Below are positions 46,888-57,262 of a stretch of DNA of 64,000 bases, one piece after another (the stretch's first letter is position 1; every line of letters starts with the position of its first letter). Both the position numbers and the translations under genes were made by a program. The DNA is taken from assembly GCA_015039365.1 (NCBI GenBank), contig WION01000253.1, positions 1-64,000 of the forward strand, in the 5' to 3' direction. The DNA is from Amanita rubescens. Taxonomy: Eukaryota; Basidiomycota; Agaricomycetes; Agaricales; Amanitaceae. The notes below the pieces were generated by a model. The model made no database searches. It saw only the letters and a list, made by a program, of their open reading frames with translations, and had not been told where the DNA came from.

Positions 46888-47427
46888 ATGTTGCGCATTC
46901 TCTTGCTCTGCCTTCTTCTAAGCATCGTTGCTATCCTCCCTACCCTCTCTATCCCCATCAACAACAATGATGGTCACGATCTCAAACCACTGGCGGATGT
47001 GATCGACAAGAAGCAGGGGGACAGATATTCCGAGTGCAACAAAAAGTGTACCAATTGGAGAAAGAAAAACGACATGAAGAAGTATTCTGAGTGCCTTAAC
47101 AAGTGCCTCAGGGAGTATGCGCAAAAAGATCAAGCTGATAGCGGAGGTTCCAAGGGAACTGAAGAGACTCAAGAGAGTGGTAAAGTAGGTAACAATGATT
47201 TGACCACGTCTCTCCATAGCTCACTCAATCGAATGGCAGCATTGACCCGCTGGTGGTCCTCAGACTCTTCAGTTTCGTCGGTTGCTCCCGGGATTATAGT
47301 GTTGTATTCCGCAGACGCAGAGTATCATGAGTTGGGACGTACGATAGCAGATGTAATTCCCCGGGCTGGCGCTCAGAATGTACTTTTTTTGACTTCATTG
47401 ACGAAATCGACCCAGTTTTGGATTTAG
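46888..47427 (+). CDS. small secreted CX3C-CX3C protein, copy 2
   Basis: 179 residues, single exon. The signal peptide MLRILLLCLLLSIVAILPTL is nearly identical to copy 1. The mature part has C-x3-C-x14-C-x3-C (ECNKKC, TNWRKKNDMKKYSE, CLNKC) flanked by Lys/Asp-rich helices, then the polar linker VGNNDLTTSLHSSLNRMAAL shared with copy 1. The longer C-part (IIVLYSADAEYHELGRTIAD, VIPRAGAQNVLF) is the frame lost in copy 1. Near 47390 a run of seven T, against five in copy 1, shifts the last residues (LTSLTKSTQFWI); in the other frame the text continues as DFIDEIDPVLDLVSHRARLS. So both copies have altered tails, while the cysteine hairpin is kept. Function unknown. Confidence 0.6.
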   Translation: MLRILLLCLLLSIVAILPTLSIPINNNDGHDLKPLADVIDKKQGDRYSECNKKCTNWRKKNDMKKYSECLNKCLREYAQKDQADSGGSKGTEETQESGKVGNNDLTTSLHSSLNRMAALTRWWSSDSSVSSVAPGIIVLYSADAEYHELGRTIADVIPRAGAQNVLFLTSLTKSTQFWI

Positions 47428-47980
47428 TTTCACACCGCGCGCGTTTGTCGTTCCACCACAAACACGGCAGTGTCGAACCCGTCTCCGGAATCTATGCTCC
47501 TCTTTGATGTTTGCCGAAAGAGGGTCACCCGTACCTATATCCGCCTCTTTGTGGCATGCTTGGATCTCTCCTTGGGCTGCTGCTAGTAGGCGAATCCTCG
47601 GACACAGACTCGTTGTGGGTCGCTTCGATCGCGCCCGCGTCTCCCAAGTTGCTGGTACTAGCCTAGACTCGTGCCAACTCACTCGTACTAGACCATCGCA
47701 AGACTTTATATTGTAACATTGAATTGGACAAGGCGAGCGTGCTGAATAAGGACGAGATAGACCCGCGGTTGGCGCAGTCGGAGCAGGATCCTTAGTCGCT
47801 GAGGGGTGTGGTGGGCGGTGCTTTTTTTCGTTGTCGTCATTTTTTTTGGCTCAAGTTATTACGTCAAGGTACAGGAACCTTCACTTGAATATGACGCATT
47901 GCAAGTAATGGAAGATCCGGCGTGGCTCAGTACTCCCGTTACTTCTCCCTCCCGTACGTCCCGCTGTTGCTCAAGCTAGC
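47428..47980. other. gene-free stretch with coding-like scraps
   Basis: It begins with the displaced tail of the secreted protein frame (to about 47505). No complete gene. A motif near 47720 (ATTGAATTGGACAAGGCGAG) resembles 53892 (AACCAATTGGACAACGCAAG), hinting at another shared fragment. Confidence 0.35.
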
Positions 47981-48039
47981 GTACTACAACGGTTGTCCAC
48001 GAGCAGTCCGGTAAAGAGGCGAAAGACAAGTGGGGCACG

Positions 48040-48135
48040 ATCGGAGGGTATTTCAGAAATTACGACATGCGAGAATTTGTGAAAACTATGCGCATCCCAT
48101 TGATAATGCAATAATGGCTTTTGTACGCTACCACT
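48040..48135 (+). pseudogene. remnant of a stanniocalcin-like gene
   Basis: GGGTATTTCAGAAATTA(C)GAC, then ATGCGAGAATTTGTGAAAACTATGCGCATCCC and AATGGCTTTTGTACGCT match 57660-57755 of the intact gene, with small deletions that destroy the frame. No start or signal peptide remains. Confidence 0.7.
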
Positions 48136-48271
48136 AGCATTGTTACAGATATAGTGTGGACGATCGACGATTTTGTTACTACTAATGTAAATGGTATCCT
48201 CTGGCCTAGTAATGCTACCCTGAACCCAGTCAAAAGAAGGTTGACTCGTAATCATCGCAAAAATTACATCC

Positions 48272-49122
48272 TTAAAAAAACGCTATGAAAACTGGTGCAC
48301 ATATGCTTAATAGCAAGCCGGGCACGAAGGGGGTATAGAGCGCGGCACTATTAGATGTATTAGTAGGTAATATGCTCGCAGATGCAGTCGTGCTAGGGGT
48401 GATTTCGGTCGTCGTGGGAGAGGTTGGATTGGTAGTGATCGAATTGGTGGCGGTCGGATTAGTGGAGGCCGAATTGCCAGAGGTCGAATTGGAAGGGGGC
48501 GGGGCAGTGCCTCCATTGCTGAGATACGCAGGAGGTGGGACAGCCGTCGACGGGTCGTTGAGATTGCCAACACCCCAGGGAATCGCTTCACCTGTGCCTG
48601 GCTGCGTCGCGTTGGGCGGAGGTGTTGTCTGCCCAGAGCTAGAAGCAATAGTAAACCGCGCTGTCCATTGCTTGTTGACAGCAACAGGCGACGTGAACTG
48701 GTAAAAGTAGATTGCAGAGTTGGGTGTAACCTAATACATAAGCATGGTTCAGCTTGGAGGTGGCTGAATTTTTTTAAAACAAAAAATTCACCTGAGGGCA
48801 AGTCCAAACGAAGGATCCGGATGTCGTTCCATCCTGGTTCTGTGCCACGGCTGACGCGCGAGTGAGCAAAAGAAAAAGTAGAGAAGCGTCGGTACATACT
48901 AGTCAAGGGAATCATGTCATAATTATCGCCAGTCATGAGCTGAATTGACATGTTCTTCCAGGTGGTGGAGGAACTTGTGTCCCCAACCCAGCCAATTGCA
49001 CAATTGCTACCGGCGTTGGCGGCATAGCCTGGTGCAGGGACGGTAGGCGTGACGTCCGCTACTACTATCAAGGAGGCGGGCAGGATGGCGAGAATCGCGA
49101 TTAAAGGGACCTTGAAGAACAT
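48272..49122 (-). CDS. Kre9/Knh1-type Ser/Thr-rich GPI-anchored cell-wall protein, copy 1
   Basis: Secreted wall protein of the Ser-Thr-rich GPI-anchored family, 246 residues. Exons: 49122-48900, 48850-48792, 48730-48272, phases agreeing. The signal peptide MFFKVPLIAILAILPASLIV is followed by the family domain: VTPTVPAPGYAANAGSNCAI, then a W-x-G-D-T-S-S-S step, WKNMSIQLMTGDN, VAQNQDGTTSGSFVWTCPQ, VTPNSAIYFYQFTSP and the conserved WTARFTIAS. A Pro hinge (QTTPPPNATQPGTGEAIPWG) leads to a Ser/Thr/Asn-rich stalk for O-glycans. The hydrophobic C-end (FVPGLLLSICAPVFIAFF) after NSAA fits a GPI signal. It pairs with the homologue at 58032-58943 in a duplicated block. Precise role unknown; the family acts in beta-glucan assembly or simply coats the wall. 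Confidence 0.8.
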
Positions 49123-49270
49123 TGCACCTAAGGTAATAAAAAGTGTGAAAAAGCGAAATTTGGTTGACTCGGACTAGCGTACAGTTATTCAAAAGGAGTG
49201 GAGGGTTCAAAAGAGTGGAAGTGGTTGCTAAGGTAGCCTAATCGTGAGACGCGTTAAACTGTCAAATCTT

Positions 49271-49669
49271 TCAAACATGACCGCCCTCGACTCGATTTGG
49301 CTAGCAGTGAACTAGTGACGTCATGCATCATATTGATCATCATGCTCACGAGCTGTTAGGACATTTCTCTCAACAATGTCCAGTCCATCCCCGCATCGTC
49401 AAACTTTTGCCTCTGCCAGTATGGAACGCAGAGACAAGTTCATGGATCTCGCCGAAAATGAAGAAAACTGTCAATTCCTGCAGGAAGATCGAAATAACAT
49501 CTCTGCCGCTTGGCGGCCCATACCAGCCAAGTCAGGTGCGGAAACGTGGATGCGTTGCCCAGATACATATTATTATTCGAAAAGATTAAGTACTTAGCTA
49601 AGTTAATACCAACGTGATATATATACACCTTGTACAATAAATCATGAGATCATTCCCAGAATAAAACTT
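49271..49669. other. intergenic with a VPS10 fragment
   Basis: It holds the end of the segmental duplication and a piece of VPS10 exon 6. Nothing else recognised. Confidence 0.4.
49435..49480 (+). pseudogene. fragment of VPS10 exon 6
   Basis: GACAAGTTCATGGAT, then CGCCGAAAATGAAGAAAACT and GTCAAT correspond to 39770-39813 of VPS10 ([15 protein letters not shown]). Only this scrap remains. Confidence 0.7.
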
Positions 49670-51234
49670 TTAAATACCGTGACGATGATGCATCTGGGCT
49701 ACAATTGCTGGGTTAGGGTGAGCTGGTGCGCCAATATTGTCGTAACGAAGCGGCAACTTTATAACGCGCTCCTCGGGTGGAGGGAGAAGAGTCACTCTCC
49801 CATCCTTATGTTGAGTGAGGCCGGAACCCCACGCTTGTTCACGCCGCGAAGAGCTCGACACCTCCGATGGCGGATTATACTTGGACCCAAACTGGCTTGG
49901 CCCATAATTGTGCATCGACCCGGTCTCGCTTGTTGCAACTTGCCTGGGAGCAATGAATGAGTCTTCATGATAATGCGACAATGTGTCACCCGTGGTTGGC
50001 CTCAGCGTATGTACGGGAGACTCGGATATTTTTTCTGTCACCGACTCATGTGGATCGCCCAGAATATCGATTGACGGAGGATATCTGGACCTTCTCGTCT
50101 GAGCATTCCTCCTCAAGAGATGAAGCAGAATGCCGATGAGCAATACAACTAATACTCCCCCGACGATCCCGCCTATGAGAGCAGCTGTTCTAATTCTAAT
50201 TCTGTTTGGTTTAAGATTTTGTGAGAATGAAAGGCGGTTTATGCTTACCCTCCACTGCTGGATGCAGCACTGTCACTGCGTTTGCTTTTGCTACTGCCTG
50301 CAGTTGTGCTGGTGGAATAGATGCCTGCGGGCGTTCCGCCCGTTGAACTTGGACTTGGACTGTTCAAACAGCTCTCGTCGTTGAAGTTGAAATCCACTCT
50401 AAACGTCGCTTCCCCTCCCGATCCCATGCCATGATTGTCCCCTGCGACAAGGATAAATGCCGTCCCTCCTTCAATTGGCGGAGTCCAAGAAAATCCTGTT
50501 CCTTGTGTTGATGTAGTCGTTATACTCGACTCTGGTATCGTAAACGATTGTCCTCCGGGTATGATGACGTCGAAACTTGGCGTTCTAAAAATCGTTATTA
50601 ATAATGTTGTTTGAAATCGCAATATTAAAACTAATACTGGACCCTTGTACGGTTGATGCATTCCACCAGATCCGGCGTGATTCGCATTGCGTGAAACGAT
50701 TATCAGAGCCAACGTAGTAAGAGAAAAGCGCCGCGTATGAATTTGATACGCTATAACAGCTGCTGTCGTCGGATTCCAATACTTGCGTCGCGAGACTTGT
50801 TCCACCCGTTCCAAATCCACGAGCATCACTAACCTAATAATGGAAGGCCCGTTAACGCCGAAAACAAAAGAAGGGAGATGCAGGCGCTTAGCCAAACGAC
50901 AACTTACCACGGCTACAAATTGGGAATTTGCTGGATAATTGATCGCGAAACTGGCGGTTGTCGAATTTCCATCGAAAGCATAGTCAATAATTGGACGAAC
51001 TTCGGCATCATTTGGAAGTGGTGTTGGACCAGAAGGAATGACAAGGACGCGGTAAGGAGGTACCCCATCTGATCCTGTGATGGATATTGACAGATTTGAA
51101 CATTGTGTAGCGGGCGCAGTAAGAACCCAGGAGTATGCCGCTGAAAAAGTTGGTTGGAGTAACAGAATGTGAAAAAAGAGGAAAGAAACGCGTCCTAAGG
51201 AGGGTGATGAAAGCGGGGAAGGGGAGTGCGACAT
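49670..51234 (-). CDS. single-pass membrane protein with Ser-rich stalk (fungal Mid2-like type)
   Basis: Predicted surface protein of 461 residues. Exons: 51234-50908, 50833-50643, 50584-50249, 50201-49670, phases agreeing; the donor of intron 2 is a poor GTCCAG. Order: signal peptide (FLFFHILLLQPTFSAAYSW); ectodomain with QCSNLSISITGSDGVPPYRV, SGPTPLPNDAEVRPI, SDARGFGTGGTSLATQV, YVGSDNRFTQCESRRIWW, IIPGGQSFTIPESSITTT and TGFSWTPPIEGGTAFILVAG; a Ser/Gly-rich stalk; one membrane span (GGIVGGVLVVLLIGILLHLL) followed by RRNAQTRRSR; and a cytoplasmic tail with Pro/Ser-rich text ending MHHRHGI. Many mushroom genomes hold such proteins, and sensor or adhesin roles are suspected. A TATA box (AATATATAAAA, minus strand 51284-51294) lies 50 bases upstream. 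Paralogue: 51499-53147. Confidence 0.75.
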
Positions 51235-51283
51235 CTTCAGGCCCAAGGGGAAAACCTTCTCAAGCTCCTCATGAGTGAGTAAC

Positions 51284-51294
51284 TTTTATATATT
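51284..51294 (-). promoter_or_regulatory. TATA box of the membrane-protein gene at 49670-51234
   Basis: AATATATAAAA read on the minus strand, 50 bases upstream of the ATG at 51234. Confidence 0.5.
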
Positions 51295-51498
51295 AAATTT
51301 TGGAATCGATCGCCATTGCTTTACGCTATGTGGACTGTTCTAGGACGTGAATCGCTAGCGACCGGACAGGACCAGACGTGGAAATATTCAAGTTAGTTAG
51401 ACCAGGGGCACCGCATTGCAGTAGTATGCGTGACATCCGGCCGTACACCCACCGCCTTCCCGAACCGGATCAAAGTTTCTTTCATATTGCCTTTCCCA

Positions 51499-53147
51499 TT
51501 AAAGAGGGTTCTGGCTTCCGAGCAATACTTCCAAATTAGGACGATCCTGGGCGCCAATCTTGTCGTACCGGGGCGGTAGCTCGACGATGGGCCGTCTAGT
51601 GGGTAGAAGAAGCGTGACGCCCGAATCCTCGTGCTGAATGACATTGACATCACATGGTTCACGTTGTGAGCCCGGTACTTCCAATGGAGGGTCAATCCTA
51701 GACCCAAAATCGCTGGTCCTGTTGTATCCACCACTCCCACTCCCACTCCCGCTCGCCGACATACTTGTCACTTCACTCGGCCTCAAAGTGAACAGTGGAG
51801 TAGATGAATAACCGGATTCCCACTGGTAAACATTCTCGCTTGTGTGCCTCGCTTCCGCAAATGGCTCTGGACTGTACTGCGATAAAGGGTGATCTCGGGT
51901 TGGAATTTGTCTCGTTCTTCTTGAATTTCTCTGCAAGAAATAGTAGAGAGCACCAACGGCCAGTATTAGAAAACCACCGATCCCCCCGCCGACAATTTCA
52001 CCTATGAGGGTAGTTGTTCTGATCCTATTTATTACAGCTTTAGGGTATGCAAACTCGGAAAGAGGGTACTAGCTCACCTTTCACCACTGGATGAACCACT
52101 ACTTGCGCTACCGTTGGTGGTGGTGGTATTGGCGTTGGCGTTGGCGTTGGCGTTAGTGTTGGAGGTACTACTGGCGCTGCTTGCAGCCGCGCTGGTGGCA
52201 TAACTGCCGGCAGGCAGCCCCGGTGTGGAACTCGGACTCAGAGCGTTCAAACAGCTTGTATCAATATTGTAGTTGATTGAGAATATTGCGGATCCACCCG
52301 ACCCCATGCCACGGTCATCACCCGCGACGACTATAAGTGTCGTCTCTGATTGAATTGGTGGGGTCCACGAAAATCCCGTTCCTTCTGACGATGTTTGCGT
52401 TATACCTGACTCTGGTATCACAAACGATTGTCCCCCAGGTATGATCCCATCGAAACTCGGCGTCCTATGAGATTTTGTTAATGATGCTTAGAATAAGAAT
52501 ATTTGGACCAACGCCATACCCTTGTACGGTTGATTCCACCCACCAGATCCGACTTGCTTCGCATTGGGTGAATTGATTATCCGAGCCAACGTAGTAATAG
52601 AAAGGTAATGAATGTGTGCTAAGGCAGCTGCTATCTCCGGAATTCGAAACTTTCATGGCAACACTTGTTCCGCCCGTGCCAAATCCACGAGCATCACTAA
52701 CCTAGCGATAGCAGCCCATCAATGTCAGCACTGAACATAAAAGTACAAAACCAATAAGCCTCTAGCACACGAGCGCCCGGCCAAAATGGATGAGTCTAGA
52801 CCAGGCATGGAAAGGGAGGCAACAAGTAAACTTGATAACTCACCACCGCAACGAATTGGGAATCTGCTGGGTAATTGATTGCAAAACTGGTAGTTGTTGA
52901 ATCGCCATTCGAAAGGTTGAACAATGACTGTGCGAACTTCTGCGCTATTGGGAAGCGGCGTGGGACCAAAAGGGACGACGAGAACGCTATAAGGCGGCGT
53001 TCCGTCAGATCCTGTAATGGTTATGGATAGGTTTGAACACTGTGTCGCAGGTGCATTGAGAATCCAGGAATATGCCGCCGAGAAGCTCGGTTGGAGTGCT
53101 AGAAGATGGAACGGGAGCAGAAGGGCGCATCGTAAGGAAAGAAACAT
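51499..53147 (-). pseudogene. second Mid2-like single-pass membrane protein, one-base frameshift in exon 1
   Basis: Paralogue of the gene at 49670-51234 with the same four-exon plan: 53147-52844, 52701-52520, 52464-52078, 52024-51499. It has a signal peptide (FLSLRCALLLPFHLLALQPS), ITGSDGTPPYSVLVVPFGPT, YVGSDNQFTQCEASRIWW, IIPGGQSFVIPESGITQTS, an Asn-Ala and Ser repeat stalk, a membrane span (GGGIGGFLILAVGALYYFL), and a tail with SGSGSGSGGYNRTSDFG. In exon 1, near 52910, one extra A (CGAATGG where the paralogue has CGATGG) shifts the frame after EVRTVIVQPFE, so the product would stop early with an unrelated tail. Everything downstream is in good condition, so the mutation is recent or a sequence error; corrected, it would be 465 residues. 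Confidence 0.7.
52129..52154. repeat. hexanucleotide microsatellite inside the stalk
   Basis: Four perfect TTGGCG units (minus strand CGCCAA) plus a partial one, coding the Asn-Ala repeat of the gene at 51499-53147. Length changes by six bases would keep the frame. Confidence 0.8.
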
Positions 53148-55387
53148 GTTTGATGCGAAGGCCGCGACGGGGGAGCCTTCAAGCTAACTTCGCCTCCAAG
53201 GTAAGATGCAGGGCGCTCCAGTGCTCACAGGCATGGAAAACCGTTGGTTCTGGGTCCAATTAATTGATTTTTGTCGCTGTGAAACGAATTCATTCGCCGT
53301 GAGCTTATCACAACATATTCACTCTAGACCATGATATACTCACCAAGCATGCACCGCTGGTGATGACGCCAGTCACGCCACCAACCGCCAGCCTCCAGCT
53401 TCAGCTCGACATTGAACGTTGATAATCGGTAATGGAAATACGCGCCCCGTGTACGCCACATGATGTACCTGGATTTATCAAAGAAGTCACCACAATAGTA
53501 TTCAACCTGTTCTCGGTCTCATTCTGATCGAGAGTAAACATATGCAAATAGTACGGGTCCCGCTCGCCACCAACAGATCCAGGCGGCTCCCTTATCTTGG
53601 TACGACAATGCGGTGCCCCTACGCTGGCTTCACTAGTCCCGCATCTCGTTCTGTCCGGTTCGACGCTAGGGCTCCCCGACCAGGCGTTTTCTTCACTTTC
53701 TTTCTCGCATTCTACAACTGCTCTGAAGAACCTCGCGCGGCGCGCGCGTTGTTGGCCCTGTGGTACCTCTAACTGTACCTGGTGCCAATCTGAACAATTC
53801 TAGAACCGATCTTGACACTGACATTAATATGTGGACGTCGAACTTGACAAAGGCCCATCCAGCGCGGCTAACAAAGTATCAGACGCTAACCAATTGGACA
53901 ACGCAAGCGTGGCTACCGCCGCCCCAACACCTTCCATGCGTTCTTCCGCGTCCAAATCAAGCCTCAGTACCCAAGAGTCAACCACCAACGTCGCCGCAGA
54001 ATCAATGCGATACCAGGTAAGCCTTTCTCTCAGCCTTGTTTTGCCATAGTTAGCTCCCTGGTTATCGCAGACGGCGCAACATGTTGCGCCTACTGGTTTT
54101 CAAAGCGCTCAAACGCTCACGCGTGGGCAAAATTACCATTGTTATCACACATGATTTGTTGCAAAATGAAGCTACTAATTTTATAAGAAGGATGTGTCGT
54201 CGAACAAGGCTTTCGAGGCGACCTGGAAAATCTGAAATGTTAGGGAAGAGAGCGGGTTTTTCGAAGCGCAGATGCGGACTGGTGGACACCTTTCAAAGAG
54301 GAATTGTATTACAAAGTTGACGTGGATCCAATTGAACTCCTGGATAGTTCAGACGACGAATTGGTGGACAAGCCTTTCAGGTCCAGGCACCATATACGTC
54401 TCTAGCCAACTGGATGTTTGGCGCTCTCACTGATCTGGCATCGGCTCTGAGGAAACATCAGCGCTTCAGCCCCTGCCGAAGCGGGACTAAAAAGGATTAG
54501 CCAATTCTTTCTGCTGGACCTCTTGGTCCAGGACAAAGCTAAACTTTCAGGCTTGCAATGAAAAAAGTTAATATACTACATGTTGTAGAAGTTACGTACA
54601 TATAAAAGTCAAAAAGCAATAAAAGTAGTGGATGCATGCAGCCAAATGGCCCCTTGGCGGTCCAGACCTGGGCCTGCTCGGTGAATAATGTCTAATTATT
54701 TACATGTGTTATTTCTCGGTTATAATAACTTTGTTAGAATTAGTAAGGCCATGTTAGACTGGCCATGGTTCGAAGGTCCATGTCCGGAAATGCGGGATGG
54801 AACCTCGTTTGCGGTTCAGGTTCAGCATACTGGGCGAACCTGGACCTCTGAAGCACCAATCAAATGTTGATCGAAATTGCCTGAGGCAGCCAATATCCAC
54901 TGAGGCGAGTTCTAGTCCTCCTGCGATTCTTTCGGCCTGTTTCATTTGATTCTCGCCGTCACCAATTGCATTGGACGCTAACCAAATTGCTTTTATTCAA
55001 GTTCGGCCCCTGGCATCAACCATCCGCCTGCCAGCTCCTCTAAAACGGTACCTAACGCTTGCAACGATCTTCTGATGTGGTGTGCAGATGATGTCAAGGT
55101 CGAAACCGGATTGGTCAGATTGAGCGAAACCATCTCCGTCGTGTTCTGCCGCTGCGAACAGCAAGCATGGTGGGCGATTGGCGAAGAAAGCTCGGGACGA
55201 GACTGTCTTACCGTACTAGCGTTATTTCCGTTTGACCTATAGCGCGTTTGACTTGAATACGTTTGATGGTGGAGATAAGTTGCGTTTGACTTGAATACGT
55301 TTGACCTAAGATCAGCTTCTGGTGGAGATAGCCCACTAGCTGCGTTTCACTGGAATACGTTATCTCCGTTTGACCTAAGATCAGCTT
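53148..55387. other. gene-poor interval with fragments and short repeats
   Basis: No gene model works. A plus-strand stretch at 53830-54015 (DVELDKGPSSAANKVSDANQ, then STQESTTNVAAESMRYQ) looks coding and may be an exon of a lost gene, as may 54340-54490 (QAPYTSLANWMFGALTDLAS). An 18-base palindrome lies at 54073-54090 and a cluster of short repeats at 55240-55400. Confidence 0.35.
54073..54090. repeat. perfect 18-base palindrome
   Basis: GGCGCAACATGTTGCGCC equals its own reverse complement. No neighbouring gene start explains it. Confidence 0.7.
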
Positions 55388-55400
55388 CTAGTGGGAAATA
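55240..55400. repeat. interleaved short repeats
   Basis: GCGTTTGACTTGAATACGTT occurs near 55247 and again near 55282, with a variant (GCGTTTCACTGGAATACGTT) near 55342. GACCTAAGATCAGCTTCT occurs twice (about 55304 and 55373), each followed by a version of GGTGGAGATAGCCC. Period about 35-70 bases. Confidence 0.7.
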
Positions 55401-56727
55401 GCCCGGAGGTAAGAGAGAACGCACGGAGAGCTTTGCATCCACTGCTGCACTTTCACTCGACTAGCCTCCTTCGCAAACAACTCTTCCGCCTCCTCTCGCC
55501 TCTGTCGTTCTGCGGCCATCAATTCAGGAGTGGTTCCCTTGAGCAACATGGAGAGCGCAAGGACCTTGTCCATCGCACGAAGCATTCCATCTGACATTTT
55601 CGTGCTATGATTTCTCCCTCTCGGTCGTCTATTGCCGTCGTTGTGATCATCAGGTTCTGAAAAACTATCGCTGTCACTTGAGTACGGAGAGGCTGGTGGT
55701 ATAGGTATAGATTTATAGTGCTCGGCAAAACGTTGCTCCATCACTTCCTCGATGTCCTGTCCACTGCCCCAGCGTCGATAGGCAGCAACACCATACATGT
55801 AGTCAAGGATGACAGTAGATGGCAGTGATGTGCCCGTACCGGTGATGCGCGCGTCACGTTGCAGAATCGGATCGAGGCTAGTGTCTGGTGCCAAATTATG
55901 CAATGTGATGCGACTGGATGGCATTGGACCTGCCTCAACCCTAGGGATGTCGGCGGGGTCCAAAGCAAAGTTGGGCGTCTAGAGATCACCAGATTCAGTA
56001 ATTTTCGGAACTTCAAATGTCTACTTTACGTACCTTTAGGAAAGCCTCCGTGCGCGAACGACGAATGCAGATTCTTGACCAAAAACATCCCGTTCTCAAC
56101 AGAGTTAATGCCTAGATTTTTAGGTTCTAGAGAAGAGTCGTACGAATTGAGACGATCTTGGAGAATAACCGCAATGTACTAGAAGGGTGTTTAGCAAGAT
56201 GGTGACACGGAACAATGACGACGGATACATACCTCATCGCCCTTGCTTTTGGCGAGTAGGTGTGCTCCATCGCAATCATCGGCATGGGACCCTGTGAAGA
56301 CGCACACAGGGCCATCGCGCGCCATGACATTACGGCGGAAACGTGAAGAGCGTGTCGTTTGCTCAGAGGCGGTGATTCGATCGTTCAATGTTTTGTGGTC
56401 GATGAGATGATAATCTCCTATAGGGGCGTAAACCAAAATATTAGCGATAAGCGACAGATATTTACCCTCAGGAATATAATGGTAAGCTTCGGCAATATTA
56501 TCAAGGGAGATACTGTCATAGTCGACAGGGGTGCCATTGGGCATCGCAGACTCGGAGAGATGTCCACGGACTCCACAAATGGCGAATGTAACAAATCGAA
56601 GCCATTTGACAGGGCGGACGGAGAGCCTCTCGATGTCATTGAAGGGGATGGAGAGTGCTAGAACTTGTCCGCGGTGGGCAGATAAATGTTCACCATGGTG
56701 GACGAGCTTAAGTAAGCCTGAACGCAC
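55388..56727 (-). pseudogene. fungal HNH-endonuclease family protein, probably damaged
   Basis: Member of the HNH family that is abundant in mushroom genomes. Exon-like blocks: up to 56727-56466, 56417-56233, 56178-56034, then a last block ending at 55388. The N-part SIPFNDIERLSVRPVKWLRF resembles other members. The HNH core RRNVMARDGPVCVFTGSHAD leads to CDGAHLLAKSKGDE, with the Cys pair and His of the motif. YIAVILQDRLNSYD, NGMFLVKNLHSSFAHGGF and TPNFALDPADIPRVE follow, then an acidic/Ser-rich tail and a helical end. Two problems: no in-frame ATG precedes the first block (an ATG at about 56697 is in another frame, as if two bases were inserted), and the third block ends FPKG in phase 1 while the next block needs phase 0. 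Either two small indels or errors are present. A severed N-terminal copy lies at 43338. Confidence 0.6.
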
Positions 56728-56782
56728 TTTTGAGCCTTTTGTCGGCGTTAAAGTGTATACTCATACTAATTTCCCTTGTAAA

Positions 56783-56845
56783 GTTCCATCTGGCAATCTA
56801 GTAGGACAACCTGGACTCAGCTCCCTCAAGAGCGCCAGGTACGCC
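56783..56845 (+). pseudogene. fragment of VPS10 exon 9
   Basis: TTCCATCTGGCAATCTAG, ACCTGGACTCAGCTC and CCCTCAAGAGCG match 40286-40342 of VPS10 ([20 protein letters not shown]), with a small deletion in the middle. Confidence 0.75.
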
Positions 56846-56920
56846 ACTTTAGACCCGGCGCATCAATTCACGCACCTTAAAGTCACCGGACCAACCCCTT
56901 GTTCCTGGCCCGCATTAAAA

Positions 56921-57239
<319 letters not shown>

Positions 57240-57262
57240 CTTCAACTTCTCAGCGCAGTGTG

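Larger units (their letters stand above)
47980..49270. repeat. segmental duplication, copy 1 (partner 57590-59100)
   Basis: This block and 57590-59100 have the same order and orientation: stanniocalcin-like coding DNA (only a remnant here), then a Kre9-like GPI protein gene on the minus strand, then a flank ending with CAGTGAACTAGTGACGT or CAGTGACGTT and ATCATCGATCAT-like text. Confidence 0.8.

Noticed and set aside
48307..49122. A continuous 271-codon minus-strand reading through the Kre9-like gene
   Set aside because: After residue 74 it runs through introns in the wrong frame (Arg/Leu/Pro-rich text). The spliced model gives the family domain and a GPI signal instead.
50245..51246. A continuous 333-codon minus-strand reading of the first Mid2-like gene
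   Set aside because: It reads through introns 1 and 2; the spliced model restores the conserved SDARGFGTGGTS and CESRRIWW blocks.
54760..54790. tRNA B-box-like word GGTTCGAAGGTCC
   Set aside because: No matching A-box or cloverleaf could be built around it.
54600..54960. Possible LTR or MITE around GGTCCAGACCTGGGCC-like text
   Set aside because: No convincing terminal repeats or target-site duplication could be identified by eye.
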